From CAYQMF01 sp964418595 (GTDB lineage Bacteria; Planctomycetota; UBA1135; UBA2386), in contig CAYQMF010000021.1 in NCBI GenBank assembly GCA_964418595.1, forward strand, positions 1 to 64,000: DNA of 64,000 nucleotides, given 5' to 3'. A program made the position numbers and the translations under genes. The notes under the pieces are model-generated. The model worked only from the letters and a program-made list of their open reading frames with translations. It ran no database searches and had not been told where the DNA came from. Within the stretch, counting starts at the first letter, position 1, and every line of letters starts with the position of its first letter. Below are positions 1-10,063 of the stretch, piece by piece.

Positions 1-223
1 GGATGCCCGGCGTGACCGGACTGCCGGCCGCGGGCCCGCGCGGCCCGCCGGTGCCGGGAGTCGGGGTCGCGGCGCCGCCGCCGCCGCCGGTGCCGCGACC
101 GCCGGCCGGGTCGGGAGGGACGAGGTCGCCGGGGCCGCGGTACTGACCGCCGTGCGCCGAAGCGGAGGCGGTGAAGCAGAGGAGGCTCGCGGTCGCGAGC
201 AGCGCAGGAATCAGGAGTCGCAT
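1..223 (-). CDS. Secreted HEAT-family paralogue, N-terminal part only
   Basis: Only the N-terminus is inside the window; the gene runs off the left edge. The ATG is at 223 on the minus strand. The translation starts with a signal peptide (MRLLIPALLATASLLCFTAS...) followed by AHGGQYRGPGDLVPPDP and a Gly/Pro/Thr-rich linker. The same HGGQYRGPGD(L/V)VPP block follows the signal peptide of the complete protein at 400-2430, so the two are tandem paralogues. The partner carries HEAT-like repeats after the linker, and the same is inferred here but is not visible. Likely exported; function unknown. Confidence 0.75.
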   Translation of the reverse strand, partial: MRLLIPALLATASLLCFTASASAHGGQYRGPGDLVPPDPAGGRGTGGGGGAATPTPGTGGPRGPAAGSPVTPGI

Positions 224-305
224 CGTGTTCTCGGTCCGAAGGTGGCGACCGGACTGGCGCGATGCCTCGCAAGCTGCGTTCCACGCCGCGCGCTCATGGC
301 TCTCC

Positions 306-343
306 GAAAACACGAAGGCCCGCGACGCGCGCGCCGCGGGCCT
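306..343 (-). terminator. Rho-independent terminator after the HEAT gene
   Basis: Perfect 9-bp inverted repeat AGGCCCGCG (316-324) / CGCGGGCCT (335-343) with a 10-base loop. Read on the minus strand it is followed by TTCGTGTTTTC (315-305), a T-rich tract. It lies 57 bases past the stop of the 400-2430 gene and separates it from the next paralogue. Confidence 0.65.
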
Positions 344-399
344 CTTCCAGCGTGTCGCAGGTCGCCCGCCCCGAAGGGCGCGCGACTGCGCGGCTCAGC

Positions 400-2430
400 T
401 CACAGGATGTCGAGGATGCCCGACACCTGGTTGGTCAGGGTCTCCACCGCCGCGCGGTAGTTGATGTCGACCGCGATCTTCGAGTTCCACGGCAGGTCTT
501 CCTTGTCGGAGACGCCGCCCAGTGCCACGGCCGCGAAGGCGCGCGACAGCTCGGTGATCGAGGAGTCGAACAACATGTTCTTCAGCGGCGAGATGCTGCG
601 GCGATCGCCGATGAAGCCCAGCGCCGACGCGATGGCGGAGAGCTTGGCGACGTTCTTGTCGGGCGCGGCGAGCAACTCAGTCAGGTCGGTCGCGACCTGC
701 TTGTCGCCCATCTTGCCGAGCGCGATCGCCGCCTGCTTGAGCAGGTCGGGCCGGCGCACCGAGTCCTTGACGATCTGGCGGATCGTCTCGGTCGAGTGCG
801 TGTCGTTCATCAGCGCCAGGCCGATGCACAGGTAGCCGGCGAGTTCGTCGCGCTTCTTGTACTTCTCGAGGAGCTTGCGCAGGTCATCGGCGCTGTCGCC
901 GTACTTCGCGAGGCCCAGGGCCACGGCGACGGCGGACAGCACTTCGTCGTTCTTCTCGTTGTTGAGCACGTCCTGGAGGGCCCGGCCGATGGTCGTGTCG
1001 ACCACCGCGCCCTTGCCGGCGGCCTTGGCCGCGTTGAAGGCCACGACGCCCAGCGAGATCGCCGCCCACGACTTCTCGAGGTCACGGCCCTTGTCGAGCC
1101 GCTTCATCAGGAGGTTGCGGTTGTCGTTCCCACCGATCTGGGCCAGCGCCATCATCGAGAAGTTGCGCGCCTGCTCGTCCTTGCCCTTGCCGACGTAGTC
1201 GTCGAGGGCCTTGGAGTACTTCTGGTCGTCCTTGTTGCTCGTGCAGAGCTGACCGAGCGCCAGGGCGGCCGACTGGTAGATGGAGATGCTGCGCTTGCCG
1301 AACTTGTCTTCGAGCTCGCCCGCGAAGCGGTCCTTGTAGGTGCCCTTGACGTCGCCGCCGCGGCCCAGGAGGGTCGCGATGGCCGGCGGCACGTGCGCCT
1401 GCAGCTGCTGGTCGCCCTGGCCGAGGTCGCGTGTGTAGAACGACCACAGCGTGTCGACGATGTCGTCACGGAGCTTGGCGTCCTTCTCGCCGCCTTCCCG
1501 GTTGGGGCGGATCAGGCGCATCGCGTTGATCGCGCCAATCGTCAGGTTGCGGCTCGAAGCCTTGTCGTCGAGCAGCAGCGGCTTGAGGGCCTCGAATGCG
1601 CTGCGCTTGAGGTCGGTGTTGCTGCTGGCCCACGCGATGAGACCGATGCCGTACGCCGCGAAGGTGCGGGTGCGGTCGTCGACCTGGCTGCTCTCGACGA
1701 GCTTGCGTCCGTCCTGCGTGTCACCCGCGAGGTGGATCAGGTTCGGCAGCGCTTCGGCCATCTGCGAGATGCCCATGGAGAGGGCCGCGGTCTCGCGGAT
1801 CTCCTGGCTCGCCGACTTCAGCCGCTGCTCCATGAGGGGCAGGATCTTGAAGTTCGGGTGGTCCTTGCCGACCTTGGCCATCGCCACGAGACACGACGAC
1901 GTGATGTCGTTGTTGTCCGTCGAGTCGAGGGCCTGCTTCAGCGCGGGAAGGACCTCGCTGATGATCTGGCTCTCGCTGGGCTTGAGGGTGTCCTTCGCCT
2001 CTTCGCGACGCGAGCCACCCATGAAGAACTCATCCGAGCCCGTCGTGACGTTGCCCGTGTTGATGGCGTCCTTGAGGCGGATGAAGGGATCCTTGTTGAA
2101 CTCCCACCAGAACGCCCAGCGCGTGAGGTCGTCGCCGACTTCCACGCCGCGGGGGCCGGTGGTCGCGGCGCGCGGACCAGCAGCCGGAGCGGGGCCGCCC
2201 GTCGCAGGGCCAGCCGGGCCAGGAGTGCTCGGGCCGGCGGGGCCAGGCGTGTTCGGGCCACCGGGGCCAGGGGTCGCGGGGCCTGCGCCGGGGCCAGTGC
2301 CACGGCCGCCACCGGGGTTCGGCGGAACGACGTCGCCAGGGCCGCGGTACTGACCGCCGTGGGCGTAGAGATCGGGCGCGAGCGCGAGCGCGGACGCGAG
2401 TGCGAAGCCCGTGAGGATCAACTTCTTCAT
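400..2430 (-). CDS. Secreted HEAT-repeat protein with Pro/Gly linker
   Basis: 676 aa. The signal peptide is MKKLILTGFALASALALAPDLYA. Next come HGGQYRGPGDVVPPNP and a low-complexity linker of repeated PGPAGP/TPGP units to about residue 90. The rest is all-helical with HEAT-like repeats (for example LSMGISQMAEALPNLIHLAG, AAYGIGLIAWA, AALALGQLCTS, SAVAVALGLAKYGDSADDL, AAVALGGVSDKEDLPW). HEAT arrays act as protein-binding scaffolds; the partner is unknown. The start is supported by AGGAG about 8 bases upstream. A paralogue lies directly downstream on the same strand (1-223), and a hairpin terminator separates the two. Probably exported to the periplasm or cell surface. Confidence 0.8.
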   Translation of the reverse strand: MKKLILTGFALASALALAPDLYAHGGQYRGPGDVVPPNPGGGRGTGPGAGPATPGPGGPNTPGPAGPSTPGPAGPATGGPAPAAGPRAATTGPRGVEVGDDLTRWAFWWEFNKDPFIRLKDAINTGNVTTGSDEFFMGGSRREEAKDTLKPSESQIISEVLPALKQALDSTDNNDITSSCLVAMAKVGKDHPNFKILPLMEQRLKSASQEIRETAALSMGISQMAEALPNLIHLAGDTQDGRKLVESSQVDDRTRTFAAYGIGLIAWASSNTDLKRSAFEALKPLLLDDKASSRNLTIGAINAMRLIRPNREGGEKDAKLRDDIVDTLWSFYTRDLGQGDQQLQAHVPPAIATLLGRGGDVKGTYKDRFAGELEDKFGKRSISIYQSAALALGQLCTSNKDDQKYSKALDDYVGKGKDEQARNFSMMALAQIGGNDNRNLLMKRLDKGRDLEKSWAAISLGVVAFNAAKAAGKGAVVDTTIGRALQDVLNNEKNDEVLSAVAVALGLAKYGDSADDLRKLLEKYKKRDELAGYLCIGLALMNDTHSTETIRQIVKDSVRRPDLLKQAAIALGKMGDKQVATDLTELLAAPDKNVAKLSAIASALGFIGDRRSISPLKNMLFDSSITELSRAFAAVALGGVSDKEDLPWNSKIAVDINYRAAVETLTNQVSGILDIL

Positions 2431-2702
2431 CTTCTGCTCCTTGGGTGGAGGGTGCTTGGAAAGGTCGCGAGGCGACAGGCTGGAACTAGCCGACGGTCAC
2501 CGTCAGCAAGACTCAGGCCGATGTGCGAGAAAACTCGGATCGCGACCGGATGGGGGCGTCCAGTCGCGGTGGACCAGCGTGCGAGGCGGCCAGGATACTC
2601 GATCCAAACCCAGTTGGCCAAGCGATAGGACCCGCCGGGGGGGTCCGATACGGCGAGAACAGATCCGTCTCGCGCGGGCCGCGGGAGGGGCGGGGAGCGC
2701 CG

Positions 2703-3554
2703 TTACGCAAGCGGAACAGCTAGCGGGACGCCGCGGAGAAGGCGCGCGACCTGGCGCACGATCGATGGCGCGCCCGCGATCGTCGGGTGGTGACCTTCGA
2801 GCGCGAGCGTGGGGCGCGGGAAGAGCGGATGGCCTCGCCAGTCGGTGACCTCGCCCCCAGCCTCGATCACGATGAGCGCGGGTGCCGCGATGTCCCAGAG
2901 GCGACCCTGGGCCTGGACGTTGGCGTGCAGCCTGCCGGCGGCAACGTCGCACATCTGTGCGACCGTCGAACCGAGCACGCGGATGCGCGCCCCGGTCGAG
3001 AGCAGGCGGGGCAAGAACGGCAGCTCCGTCGCGCCGCGGAACCACTGCGTGCCGATCAGGCTGTCCACGCCGAGGCGCGCGCCGTCGCGGAGGTGGATCC
3101 GCTCGCCGTCGACGCGCGCGCCGCGGCCGGTCGCGGCGACAGTCGTCGTGCCTCGGGGCGCGGTGAACACCGCGGCGGCGACGGGCGTGCCGTGGGCGAG
3201 GCACGCCACTGCCACACCCCACGGCGTGAGGTCGGCGGCGAAGTTGGCGGTCCCGTCGATGGGGTCGACGACCCACACGTACTCGCGATCGAGCCCGACC
3301 GCGCCGGTCTCTTCGCCCACGAACCCGTGCGTTGGCCACGCATCGGTGATGGCAGCGCGCAGGCTCTGCTCCGCCTCGAGGTCGAGGGCAGTGACGGGGT
3401 CGCCCACCGCCTTCGTCATGCGCACCACGGGGCCGTGGCGCCGAGCTCGTGCGATCCGCCGGCCGATGCGCGTGGCGAGGCGCGCCGCGAAGGCCGCGAG
3501 GTCATCGACCGAGGGCCGTGCACGACGGACGGGTTTCGGCTTCGGTCGTGGCAC
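2703..3554 (-). CDS. Inositol-monophosphatase-family phosphatase (HisN-like)
   Basis: 283 aa from the GTG at 3554; an upstream reading extension would overlap the divergent gene at 3604. The Mg-dependent IMPase-superfamily signature is complete: GEETG (residues 80-84), DPIDGTANF (97-105) and WDIAAPALIVIEAGG (from 220). The Glu and Asp residues of these motifs bind the catalytic metals. The family dephosphorylates small phosphate esters (inositol-1-phosphate, histidinol phosphate, PAP). Sequence alone does not fix the substrate, although many planctomycete members are annotated as histidinol-phosphate phosphatase HisN. The TAA stop is at 2703-2705. It is transcribed divergently from the operon starting at 3604, with about 50 bases between them. 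Confidence 0.85.
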   Translation of the reverse strand: MPRPKPKPVRRARPSVDDLAAFAARLATRIGRRIARARRHGPVVRMTKAVGDPVTALDLEAEQSLRAAITDAWPTHGFVGEETGAVGLDREYVWVVDPIDGTANFAADLTPWGVAVACLAHGTPVAAAVFTAPRGTTTVAATGRGARVDGERIHLRDGARLGVDSLIGTQWFRGATELPFLPRLLSTGARIRVLGSTVAQMCDVAAGRLHANVQAQGRLWDIAAPALIVIEAGGEVTDWRGHPLFPRPTLALEGHHPTIAGAPSIVRQVARLLRGVPLAVPLA

Positions 3555-3603
3555 GGGGCGATGATACGCTCTGCGCACGCACCGGCGACCTGACTTCGGT
3601 GCG

Positions 3604-5085
3604 ATGAACGTGCGACTGATTCCGTCGACAGCGAGCCTCTTGTCCGTCCTGGCAGCCGCCTGCGCGGGAGGGCCGGCGCGCCGAGTCGAGACGTCGGGTG
3701 TCCCGTTGGCGGGGACGGCGGCGCCGACCGCGACCGGTGCGGCGACGCGTCGCACCGCGGCGGACGCGCCCATGGGTGCCACCGCGGCAACCCTCGATCA
3801 CGGCTTCGAACGCCGCCTGCGCGTGGAACTGGGCGAACAGCTCGCCGCGGCAGGACGACCCGCGCTCGAACTCATCGACGCCGGGACATCCGTCGAGTCG
3901 CGGCTCCGGTTCGCGGTGAGTCGGATCCTGCTCGACCGGTTCCAGGAGGCCGAGATCGCGCTGACCGCCGTCGTCCGCGACGTTCCGGATTGCGCCCTCG
4001 CGTCCTTCATGCTCGGTCAGCTCCGGCGCCGGCAGGGCAACGGCGGCGGCGCAGTCGAGGCGCTGCAGCGCGCCAGGGCGATGGAGGTGGAGCGGCATCT
4101 GACGCCGCATCCCGATCTCGGCATCGAACTCGCGCTGTCCACCCTGCTGGCCGGCGACAGCGACGAAGGCCTGCGGTTGCTGCGCGCCGAACTCGCGGGC
4201 GGCGCCAACCGCGTGCGTGCCGCGGAGACGCTGGCACGCATCGCGGCCGACGGCGGGGAATTCGAGGATGCGTTGGCGGCCGTGGATGCTGTGCTCGACG
4301 ACGAGCCGGATCAGCCCGCGCTCGCGGTCGCGAAGGTGGATGTGCTGGTCGATCAGCTCCGTTTCGACGAGGCCATGGCCGCCATCGATCGGCACGGCGG
4401 GCGCCTCGCGCCGGCGGAGCGCATGCACTTGCGCGCGCTGGTCGCTTGGCGGCGCGGCGATCTCACTGGCGCCGCGGCGCAGGCCCGCGACGCGGTCGCC
4501 TCTTTGGCGGGAACGCCGGAAGAACAAAGCGAGCTCGGGGTGGAACTGCGGCGTCGGGTCAGCGCGTTGGAGGCAGACGTGGCCAAGGGCGGGCGCCAGA
4601 ACGCCACGTATCGCGAACTGCTGGGCCGCCTGCGCTACTCGGAACGCGAGGTGGACAGGGTCACCTCACTCCGCCTGCTGTGCGAGCGCGGCTCCGCCCT
4701 CGCCGCGCGGGCCGCGGTCCATTGGGCGATGGCCGACACGTCGGTGACGGTGCGCGCGATGGTCTTCCGCGTCAGCCTCGCGCGCGTGCCGGACCACGAG
4801 CAGCTGATCGCCCGCGGCCTGAGCGATCCAGATGTCGCGGTGCGGTCGGCGGCCGCCGGCGCGGTGACCTCGGTGCCCGCGCAGCGTCCCGCCCTCGTCG
4901 AGGCTCTGGCACGCGAGGCCGACGCGGAGACGTACCTGACCATGCACCGGGTGCTGCGCCGCATGACCGACACAATCGAGTTCCTGCCGTACGGCGGCGA
5001 GAAGGATGCCGCGACCCGGGCGCGGATCGCCGAGCGCTGGCGCCAGGAACTCGCAACCCAGGGCGAGAAGCGGTCGAAGACGTGA
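3604..5085 (+). CDS. TPR/HEAT-like putative lipoprotein
   Basis: 493 aa. The N-terminus MNVRLIPSTASLLSVLAAAC reads as a signal peptide with a weak lipobox (AAAC, Cys20), followed by an Ala/Thr/Gly-rich stretch to about residue 60. The middle has TPR-like helix pairs (for example LASFMLGQLRRRQGNGGGAVEALQRA, AAETLARIAADGGEFEDALAAVD). The C-terminal third looks HEAT-like (SDPDVAVRSAAAGAVTSV). Probably a membrane-anchored scaffold. It is first in an operon: its TGA overlaps the galE GTG in a GTGA arrangement, which suggests coupled translation. No enzymatic motif seen. Confidence 0.7.
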   Translation: MNVRLIPSTASLLSVLAAACAGGPARRVETSGVPLAGTAAPTATGAATRRTAADAPMGATAATLDHGFERRLRVELGEQLAAAGRPALELIDAGTSVESRLRFAVSRILLDRFQEAEIALTAVVRDVPDCALASFMLGQLRRRQGNGGGAVEALQRARAMEVERHLTPHPDLGIELALSTLLAGDSDEGLRLLRAELAGGANRVRAAETLARIAADGGEFEDALAAVDAVLDDEPDQPALAVAKVDVLVDQLRFDEAMAAIDRHGGRLAPAERMHLRALVAWRRGDLTGAAAQARDAVASLAGTPEEQSELGVELRRRVSALEADVAKGGRQNATYRELLGRLRYSEREVDRVTSLRLLCERGSALAARAAVHWAMADTSVTVRAMVFRVSLARVPDHEQLIARGLSDPDVAVRSAAAGAVTSVPAQRPALVEALAREADAETYLTMHRVLRRMTDTIEFLPYGGEKDAATRARIAERWRQELATQGEKRSKT

Positions 5086-6092
5086 TCCTGGTCGCGGGGG
5101 GGGCGGGGTACATCGGCTCGCACACGGTGCTCGCGCTGCGCGCGCGAGGCGACGAGGTGCTCGTGCTCGACGACTTCAGCGAAGGACACCGCGCCGCGCT
5201 GCTCGGCGCGCCAGTGGTCGAGGGGGATCTGCTGGATCCCGCGTTCGTAACCCAGGTGTTCGCCTCGCACGCGATCGACGCCGTCGTGCACTTCGCGGCG
5301 CGCTGCTACGTTGGTGAATCGGTGCGCGACCCGGGCAAGTACTATCGCGCCAACCTTCTCGGCACGCTCAACCTGCTGGACGCCATGGTCGAGCACGGCT
5401 GCCGGCGGATCGTGTTCAGTTCGACCTGCGCGACCTACGGCGAGCCCACCACGCTGCCGATCACCGAGGATCAGCCGCAGAACCCGATCAATCCGTACGG
5501 TGCGTCCAAGCTCATGTGCGAGCGGATGCTGCAGGACTTCGTACGTGCGCACGGAGTGAGCGCCATCGCGCTGCGCTACTTCAATGCGGCGGGCGCCGAT
5601 CCCGAGGGTCGCCTCGGTGAGGATCACGATCCCGAGACCCATCTGATTCCGTTGGTGATCGGCGCGGCGCAGGGGCGTCGCGGCGAGGTGTCCGTGTTCG
5701 GCGACGACTACGACACGCCCGACGGCACCTGCATCCGCGACTACATCCATGTCGTCGACCTCGCCGACGCGCACATGCGCGGTCTCGACGCCATGGCGGG
5801 CACGCGGGACGCGGGCTTTCGCGCCTACAACCTCGGCAACGAGCAGGGCACCTCCGTGCTCGAGGTCATCCGCGCCGTCGGCGCGGTGGCGGGTCGGCCG
5901 GTCCCGTACCGGATCGCCGCACGTCGACCGGGAGACCCGCCGCGCCTCGTCGGCAGCAGCCGGAAGATCCGCGCCGAGCTGGGCTGGCGCCCGACCCTTG
6001 GCTCGATCGGCGCGATCGTCCGCACTGCGTACGCGTGGCACGAGCGCCATCCGGAGGGGTACCCGGAAAAGGCAGGCGACCGTGCCGGTTGA
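5082..6092 (+). CDS. galE: UDP-glucose 4-epimerase
   Basis: 336 aa, the usual length for GalE. It interconverts UDP-glucose and UDP-galactose using bound NAD, feeding the Leloir pathway and surface polysaccharide synthesis. It is an extended short-chain dehydrogenase: GGAGYIGSH near the N-terminus binds NAD, SSTCATYGEP carries the catalytic Ser/Thr, and the YGASK box supplies Tyr and Lys. RYFNAAGA and DGTCIRDYIHVVDLA are typical GalE blocks. The GTG start overlaps the previous stop (GTGA); the end overlaps the next gene by 11 bases. It is embedded between genes for lipoprotein-like proteins, so a role in envelope sugar supply is a fair inference. Confidence 0.93.
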   Translation: MILVAGGAGYIGSHTVLALRARGDEVLVLDDFSEGHRAALLGAPVVEGDLLDPAFVTQVFASHAIDAVVHFAARCYVGESVRDPGKYYRANLLGTLNLLDAMVEHGCRRIVFSSTCATYGEPTTLPITEDQPQNPINPYGASKLMCERMLQDFVRAHGVSAIALRYFNAAGADPEGRLGEDHDPETHLIPLVIGAAQGRRGEVSVFGDDYDTPDGTCIRDYIHVVDLADAHMRGLDAMAGTRDAGFRAYNLGNEQGTSVLEVIRAVGAVAGRPVPYRIAARRPGDPPRLVGSSRKIRAELGWRPTLGSIGAIVRTAYAWHERHPEGYPEKAGDRAG

Positions 6093-7245
6093 CCGCCTCG
6101 TCTGGTGCGTCTGCCTGGCGGCGACGGCGTGCACGCCGACCTTCTCGATCGCCGTCGCGGAGTTCGACGCGGTTGCCGGGTGGCGCCCCGGCCGGGGTGA
6201 ACCCGAGGTCGTGTCGTACCTCGCCGACACGGAGCGCTTGCCACCGTTCGCGCGGTTCCTGAACAACAGCGGCCTCGATCTCGGCCTCGTGGAGATGACC
6301 GGCGTGGAGTTCGCGAAGACCACGGTCATGAATCCGTCCGGCTACGCGCGACAGCGCCTGACCTGGATGGCCGAAGGCGCGGTCGGGGATCTCGATCGGA
6401 TGGCGCTCACGGTTGCTCGCCTCGGCTGGGCCCTGGATGGCGACCCGCAGGCTCTCAACCAGATCGTCGCGCTGGCGGGCCTCGTGGCGATCGCGCGCAC
6501 GCTCGGCGTCGACCCGTTGCGCGACGACGCTGTGCCGCGCGCGGGTGGCACGGACGAGCGACTGGCGGTCGAGTGGCATCCGCCGATGGCGGCGTTGCGC
6601 GCGGTGGCCCAGAGCGTCTCCGACGGCGGTGCGGTCACGCCGGCGGAGGTCGAAACGACCCTCGCCGCACTCGCGCGCGCCACGTCGCTGCCGCCGCCCA
6701 CGCCCCGCGACCGGCGGGCGCAGGTGTTGCTGCTCGGTTTCCTCGGCAAGCGCAGCACGAACGCCGAGATCCGAGCCGCGGCGACGGCTCGGCTCGGCGT
6801 GGTGCTGGCGTGGACGGTGGCGGACGCCCTGCAGCGTGCGGTCTTCGAGCCGCGCGAGGGGCTGGTGCGTGCCTACGCCGCCCGCGCGTGCTTCGCGCTC
6901 GGCGGTGCCGACGCCGGCGCGCGCGTCCTGCGTCTGAGTTCGGCGCCCGCCGATCCGCGGACCGGGATCGGGCATCGCTACGACCCGGATCCCGACGTCC
7001 GACTCGGCCTCGTGCGCCTGTGCTCCCAGGTGACGAAGGAACACGCGTTCACCGGCTACCGCGGCGGGCCGTCGGTGGTCGAGTTCCTCTACGACATCAT
7101 TGCCGACAACAGCGCCGGGCGCGGCCTGCGCGCCGCGGCGTTGGACGGTCTCGCCCTCGCCCTCGGCCAGCCGATGGTCGCGGACCGGGCCTGGGCCGAT
7201 CGTTGGTACGGCGAGTTCGTCAAGACCCGGGGAGCCGCCCGATGA
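6082..7245 (+). CDS. HEAT-like putative lipoprotein, unknown function
   Basis: 387 aa from the GTG at 6082, inside the end of galE. The N-terminus VDRLVWCVCLAATACTPTFS is hydrophobic and ends in a possible lipobox (ATAC, Cys17). The body is Ala/Leu-rich and helical with HEAT-like stretches (EIRAAATARLGVVLAWTVADAL, VRAYAARACFALGGADAGARVL, DPDVRLGLVRLCS). No catalytic motif recognised. The stop (7243-7245) overlaps the ATG of the DUF366 gene (ATGA), so translation is probably coupled. Likely outer-membrane or periplasmic and anchored; the function is not inferable. Confidence 0.65.
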   Translation: MPVDRLVWCVCLAATACTPTFSIAVAEFDAVAGWRPGRGEPEVVSYLADTERLPPFARFLNNSGLDLGLVEMTGVEFAKTTVMNPSGYARQRLTWMAEGAVGDLDRMALTVARLGWALDGDPQALNQIVALAGLVAIARTLGVDPLRDDAVPRAGGTDERLAVEWHPPMAALRAVAQSVSDGGAVTPAEVETTLAALARATSLPPPTPRDRRAQVLLLGFLGKRSTNAEIRAAATARLGVVLAWTVADALQRAVFEPREGLVRAYAARACFALGGADAGARVLRLSSAPADPRTGIGHRYDPDPDVRLGLVRLCSQVTKEHAFTGYRGGPSVVEFLYDIIADNSAGRGLRAAALDGLALALGQPMVADRAWADRWYGEFVKTRGAAR

Positions 7246-7817
7246 AGGCGCGCTGGATCGGTCGGCGCATGGACTACGACGGTTCGCAACTGCGACCGCA
7301 TTGGATCCTGCGCACGACCGGCATCGTTGGCGATGCGATCGTGGCGTTCCGTGGGGCGTGTCGCCTGCCGCGCGAGGAGTTCGCCGATCTCGAAGACGCG
7401 CTCGCGGGCGCGCGCATCGCCGGCGACGACATGGTGCACTTCATCGTCGAACGGTTCGACGACGGTGATCTGGATCGGGCCACGGTCCGCCAGCGTCTGC
7501 TCGCCGCGCGGGCCCTGGAGGTCGTGCGCGATCTCGGGCCGCGGACCGCGCGGGTCGGGTTGCGCCGCGACGGGGACGACCTCTTCGCCGGCGCGGGCAA
7601 ACTCTCGATCTCGGTCGCGACCCGCAGCGCCGTCTCCACGCTCATCCATCTGGGGGTGAACGTCACGACCGCGGGCACGCCGGTGCGGACCGCGTCGTTG
7701 GAGGGCTTGGGTGTGGACCCCGTGCGGTTCGCGCGTGAGGTCTTGGCGCGCACCGCGCGCGAGGAAGCGTCGATGGCGAAGGCGAAGTGCAAGGTGGCGT
7801 CGAGGTCCCCGAGTTGA
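7242..7817 (+). CDS. DUF366 family protein
   Basis: 191 aa. The N-terminal MKARWIGRRMDYDGSQLRPHW, the block IVGDAIVAFRGAC, LEDALAGARIAGDDMVHFIVE and the RLLAARALEVVRD stretch match the conserved core of DUF366 (PF04017), a family known mostly from archaea and scattered bacteria and of unknown function. Cytoplasmic: no signal or membrane segment. It overlaps the preceding stop (ATGA) and the following start, so it sits in the middle of a tightly packed operon. Family recognition is from memory of the conserved pattern, not from a search. Confidence 0.7.
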   Translation: MKARWIGRRMDYDGSQLRPHWILRTTGIVGDAIVAFRGACRLPREEFADLEDALAGARIAGDDMVHFIVERFDDGDLDRATVRQRLLAARALEVVRDLGPRTARVGLRRDGDDLFAGAGKLSISVATRSAVSTLIHLGVNVTTAGTPVRTASLEGLGVDPVRFAREVLARTAREEASMAKAKCKVASRSPS

Positions 7818-9010
7818 AGCGCTCCACGATCATCAATGTCGTCAAGCTGATGGCGGTGGCGGCGCTGCTCTGGTTCGTGCTCGCCAGCATCCGCTGGCGC
7901 GACGAGATCATCACGACGCGCGGTGAGCAGACGGTCGCCACGGTGCACGGCAAGATCGAGGGTCCCTGGGACGAGGCCTCGGTCCGGTTCCGCGCGCGCG
8001 ACGCGGAGGTCGTCACGACGGTGGTGCCCGGCGATCAGGCCGACGGCACCCGCATCGAGGTGGCCGCGGGATTCCTCACCTACGTGCGCAACCTCGACTG
8101 GTGGCTGTTCGCGCTCGGTGCGCTCTGCTACTTCGTCAGCGCTTCGTTCTCGGCCATCCGCTGGTGGTGGCTGCTGCGCGTGAACAACCTGCCGGTGACC
8201 ATGTTCGAGGCCTGGCGCTTCACGTGGATCGGCGTGTTCTTCAACAACGTGGTGCCCGGCCAGACCGGCGGCGACGTCATCAAGGCCGTCTACATCGTCA
8301 AGCACTGCAAGAATGGCAATCGGGTCGCCGCCGGCGTGTCGGTGATCGTCGATCGCATCCTGGGGCTCGGGTCGCTGGCGATGCTCGCCGCCATCGCCGT
8401 GCTGTTCGCGCTCGATCGCTTCGGCACGCTCGCGCTCGGCATCTGGGGCGTGCTGACCGGGGTGTTCGCGATCGGGATCGTGGCGTTCAGTCGTCGGATC
8501 CGGCGCACCATCCGCCTCGACGCGATCCTCAAGCTCCTGCCGCTCTCCGGCCTCCTGCGCAAGGTCGACCACGCGATCTACCACTACCGCGGCCACACGC
8601 TCGGCATCGGGGTGTGGATGGTCGCTGGCATGGCCAGCCATGTGCTGAGCGTGCTCTCGGTCGCATTGATCGGCGAGGCCCTCTCCGTCGGCATGCCGAT
8701 GTTCGAGTACTTCGTTCTCGTGCCGATCATCAACATCGCCTCGGCGGTGCCGGTGGGGCCGAACGGCTGGGGGATCGGCGAGGCGATGTTCGGCTATCTC
8801 TTCGGCGCCTACGGTGCTCCGTTCATCACCGCGTTCGATCCGGTCGCGGTGATGCGCACCCGCGGTGTCGCCCTTTCCCTCGTCTACCGCATCCACCTCA
8901 CCCTCTGGTCGCTCCTCGGCGGCCTGCTCGCCATGGTCGAGAAGGACAAGGTCACGCAGGCCGACATGGAGCAGGAACTGGCCGAGCCACCGTTGGCCGC
9001 GGACCGCTGA
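7814..9010 (+). CDS. Flippase-like (UPF0104/LPG synthase TM-type) membrane protein
   Basis: 398 aa from the TTG at 7814, which overlaps the DUF366 stop (TTGA) and has GAGGT 7 bases upstream. A GTG at 7787 is an alternative giving 407 aa. It has a first TM segment (VVKLMAVAALLWFVLASI), a soluble loop to about residue 95, then about seven further TM segments. The motifs FFNNVVPGQTGGDVIKA, SVIVDRILGL and PVGPNGWGIGEAMF are the signature of the UPF0104 family, related to the flippase domain of MprF. Members move or modify polar lipids or lipid-linked sugars across the inner membrane. Operon context with galE fits envelope biogenesis. Confidence 0.85.
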   Translation: MKRSTIINVVKLMAVAALLWFVLASIRWRDEIITTRGEQTVATVHGKIEGPWDEASVRFRARDAEVVTTVVPGDQADGTRIEVAAGFLTYVRNLDWWLFALGALCYFVSASFSAIRWWWLLRVNNLPVTMFEAWRFTWIGVFFNNVVPGQTGGDVIKAVYIVKHCKNGNRVAAGVSVIVDRILGLGSLAMLAAIAVLFALDRFGTLALGIWGVLTGVFAIGIVAFSRRIRRTIRLDAILKLLPLSGLLRKVDHAIYHYRGHTLGIGVWMVAGMASHVLSVLSVALIGEALSVGMPMFEYFVLVPIINIASAVPVGPNGWGIGEAMFGYLFGAYGAPFITAFDPVAVMRTRGVALSLVYRIHLTLWSLLGGLLAMVEKDKVTQADMEQELAEPPLAADR

Positions 9011-9078
9011 CCGTTGACGGCGGGGTGCGGCCCCGCTCCCGTAGCCCAACCACATCTCGCAAGCCCGCTCGCATCCCC

Positions 9079-9978
<900 letters not shown>

Positions 9979-10063
9979 GGCGAGCGCTGTTTTCTGCGTC
10001 ACCGATCGGCCGTCTGCGGACACAGGAACGCCGCGCGTCGCGCTCGAAAAACCGAGCCGATGT

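Noticed and set aside
262..2628. Long plus-strand open frame of 788 codons
   Set aside because: It is antisense to the clear signal-peptide HEAT gene at 400-2430, is rich in Arg/Val/Asp as a GC-driven shadow, and shows no family motif.
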